Below, piece by piece: positions 61,300-62,220 of a stretch of DNA of 62,220 nt. The position numbers and the translations under genes are program-made. The DNA comes from Pseudomonadota bacterium (GTDB lineage: Bacteria > Pseudomonadota > Alphaproteobacteria > Rhizobiales > JAKPQE01): contig JAKPQE010000039.1 in assembly GCA_029572955.1 (NCBI GenBank), forward strand, positions 1 through 62,220. Reading direction: 5' to 3'. How positions within the stretch are numbered: the first letter of the stretch is position 1; each line of letters begins with the position of its first letter. Below the pieces are notes generated by a model. That model saw nothing but the letters and a program-made list of their open reading frames with translations, was not told the DNA's origin and searched no databases.

Positions 61300-62220
61300 T
61301 CACGGCAGGCGCCGGCCGAGCCAGTCGCGGGCAAAGAGGCCGCGCCGCACCACCTTCTCGATCTCCAGCAGCACCATCATGGCGACCCCGACCGCGACGA
61401 TGACCAGCCCGTCGACGAGGCCGACATTGCGGGTGTCGAACAGGAACTGCATGACCGGCAGATAGGTGAAGGCGAACTGCAGCGCGACGATGCTGCCGAC
61501 GCCGATCAGCACCGACGGCGTTCCGAGCATCCCGCGCCAGGTGATCGAGCCGCCGTGCAGGTAGCGCACCGAGAACAGGTAGAAGATCTCCATCACGACG
61601 ACCGTGTTGACGACCAGCGTGCGGCCGACCTCGATCGGCAGGCCCCGCGTCTCGGCCCAGAAGAACATGCCGAAGGCGCCGATCGCGACGAGCAGCGAGA
61701 CGAGGCCGACGCGCCAGACGAGGAAGCCGGAGAGCAGCGCTTCGTTGGCCTGCCGCGGCGGCCGCGTCATGATGTTCGGCTCCGCCGGCTCGAAGGCGAG
61801 CACGAGGCCGAGCCCGACGGCCGTGAGCATGTTGACCCACAGCACCTGCGCCGGCGTGATCGGCATCGTGATACCGGACAGGAGCGCAATGAAGATGATG
61901 AATGTCTCGCCGAAGCTCGTCGGCAGGGTCCAGGCGATCACCTTCGTGAGGTTGTCGTAGACGATCCGGCCCTCGCGCACGGCTGCGACGATCGATGCGA
62001 AATTGTCGTCGGCGAGCACAATGGGGGCAGCGCCTTTCGCGGCCTCCGTGCCCTTGCCTCCCATGGCCACGCCGACGTCGGCACGCTTCAGGGCCGGCGC
62101 ATCGTTGACACCGTCGCCGGTCATGGCGACGACGCCGCCGCCGGCCTGGATCGCCTCGATCAGACGCAGCTTGTGCTCGGGTGTCGTGCGGGCGAAGACG
62201 TTGGTCTCGGCGGCGAGGCG
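61300..62220 (-). CDS. Cation-transporting P-type ATPase, C-terminal part (cut by window edge)
   Basis: The visible 306 residues are the end of a P2-type (Ca2+/Mg2+-like) ATPase. It has TTPEHKLRLIEAIQ, the hinge motif MTGDGVNDAPALKRADVGVA, then GKGTEAAKGAAPIVLADDNF and six C-terminal helices including PITPAQVLWVNMLTAVGLGL. The phosphorylation site and N-terminus lie beyond the window. The ion is unresolved. It precedes the ArsR gene by 166 bp, so ArsR might control it or be controlled with it. Confidence 0.92.
   Translation of the reverse strand, partial: RLAAETNVFARTTPEHKLRLIEAIQAGGGVVAMTGDGVNDAPALKRADVGVAMGGKGTEAAKGAAPIVLADDNFASIVAAVREGRIVYDNLTKVIAWTLPTSFGETFIIFIALLSGITMPITPAQVLWVNMLTAVGLGLVLAFEPAEPNIMTRPPRQANEALLSGFLVWRVGLVSLLVAIGAFGMFFWAETRGLPIEVGRTLVVNTVVVMEIFYLFSVRYLHGGSITWRGMLGTPSVLIGVGSIVALQFAFTYLPVMQFLFDTRNVGLVDGLVIVAVGVAMMVLLEIEKVVRRGLFARDWLGRRLP

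Overview
The window is high-GC, almost entirely coding DNA from an alphaproteobacterium, most likely of the order Hyphomicrobiales (Rhizobiales). The evidence is the gene content: the irr / fabA-fabB-fabI locus, a Tim44-like TimA protein next to MltA, FxsA and SecB, glutamate-independent (ALAS-type) hemA, a ccoNOQP-ccoGHIS cluster, def / fmt / truA, and intracellular PHB depolymerase. I cannot name the genus. I found no rRNA, tRNA or CRISPR array.

Layout. 1-294: end of an IS5-family insertion sequence that abuts the stop codon of an XRE regulator. 291-3209 (minus): four genes with 4-nt overlaps (timA-mltA-smr-xre). 3468-4643 (plus): fxsA and secB. 4731-7483 (minus): dapD-dapE and a membrane protein (lysine/peptidoglycan precursor supply). 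7666-11574 (plus): LOG protein, PHB depolymerase, DUF2852 and YgjP-like metallopeptidase. 11652-14503 (minus): class A PBP and the iron regulator Irr. 14808-17491 (plus): fabA-fabB-fabI (unsaturated fatty acid synthesis). 17583-21227 (minus): a sulfur-handling cluster of DsrE2, TusA, a small membrane protein, a TauE/SafE exporter and a double-Usp protein.

21534-32139 is an exopolysaccharide locus. The initiating glycosyl-1-phosphate transferase diverges, across an AT-rich regulatory region, from a Wzz/BY-kinase-like copolymerase, glycosyltransferases, a flippase, a WecG/TagA-type transferase and a GINT1-like protein. 32240-36134 holds DUF952, pyrD, an ArsC-like protein, DUF6460 and nadE. 36268-41223 carries def, fmt, a GNAT and truA, with a chemoreceptor gene and its AT-rich leader sitting between def and fmt.

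41276-53133 is a microaerobic respiration and heme block: hemN, the cbb3 oxidase genes ccoN-O-Q-P, the assembly genes ccoG-H-I-S, a DUF6064 gene and hemA. FNR/FixK-type boxes lie upstream of hemN, ccoN and hemA, so these genes are probably one low-oxygen regulon. ccoN as given contains an in-frame TGA at an expected tryptophan, ahead of two CuB histidine ligands.

53355-56562 is a divergent GT61 glycosyltransferase / ABC exporter pair. 56598-59418 (minus) is the most unusual block: a coiled-coil protein, a membrane protein that appears to join a cytoplasmic roadblock/LC7-like domain to a periplasmic OmpA peptidoglycan-binding domain, and a Ras-like small GTPase lacking the usual catalytic glutamine. 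The window ends with a bacteriohemerythrin, a small secreted protein, an ArsR regulator with a Cys/His tail, and the C-terminal part of a P-type ATPase.
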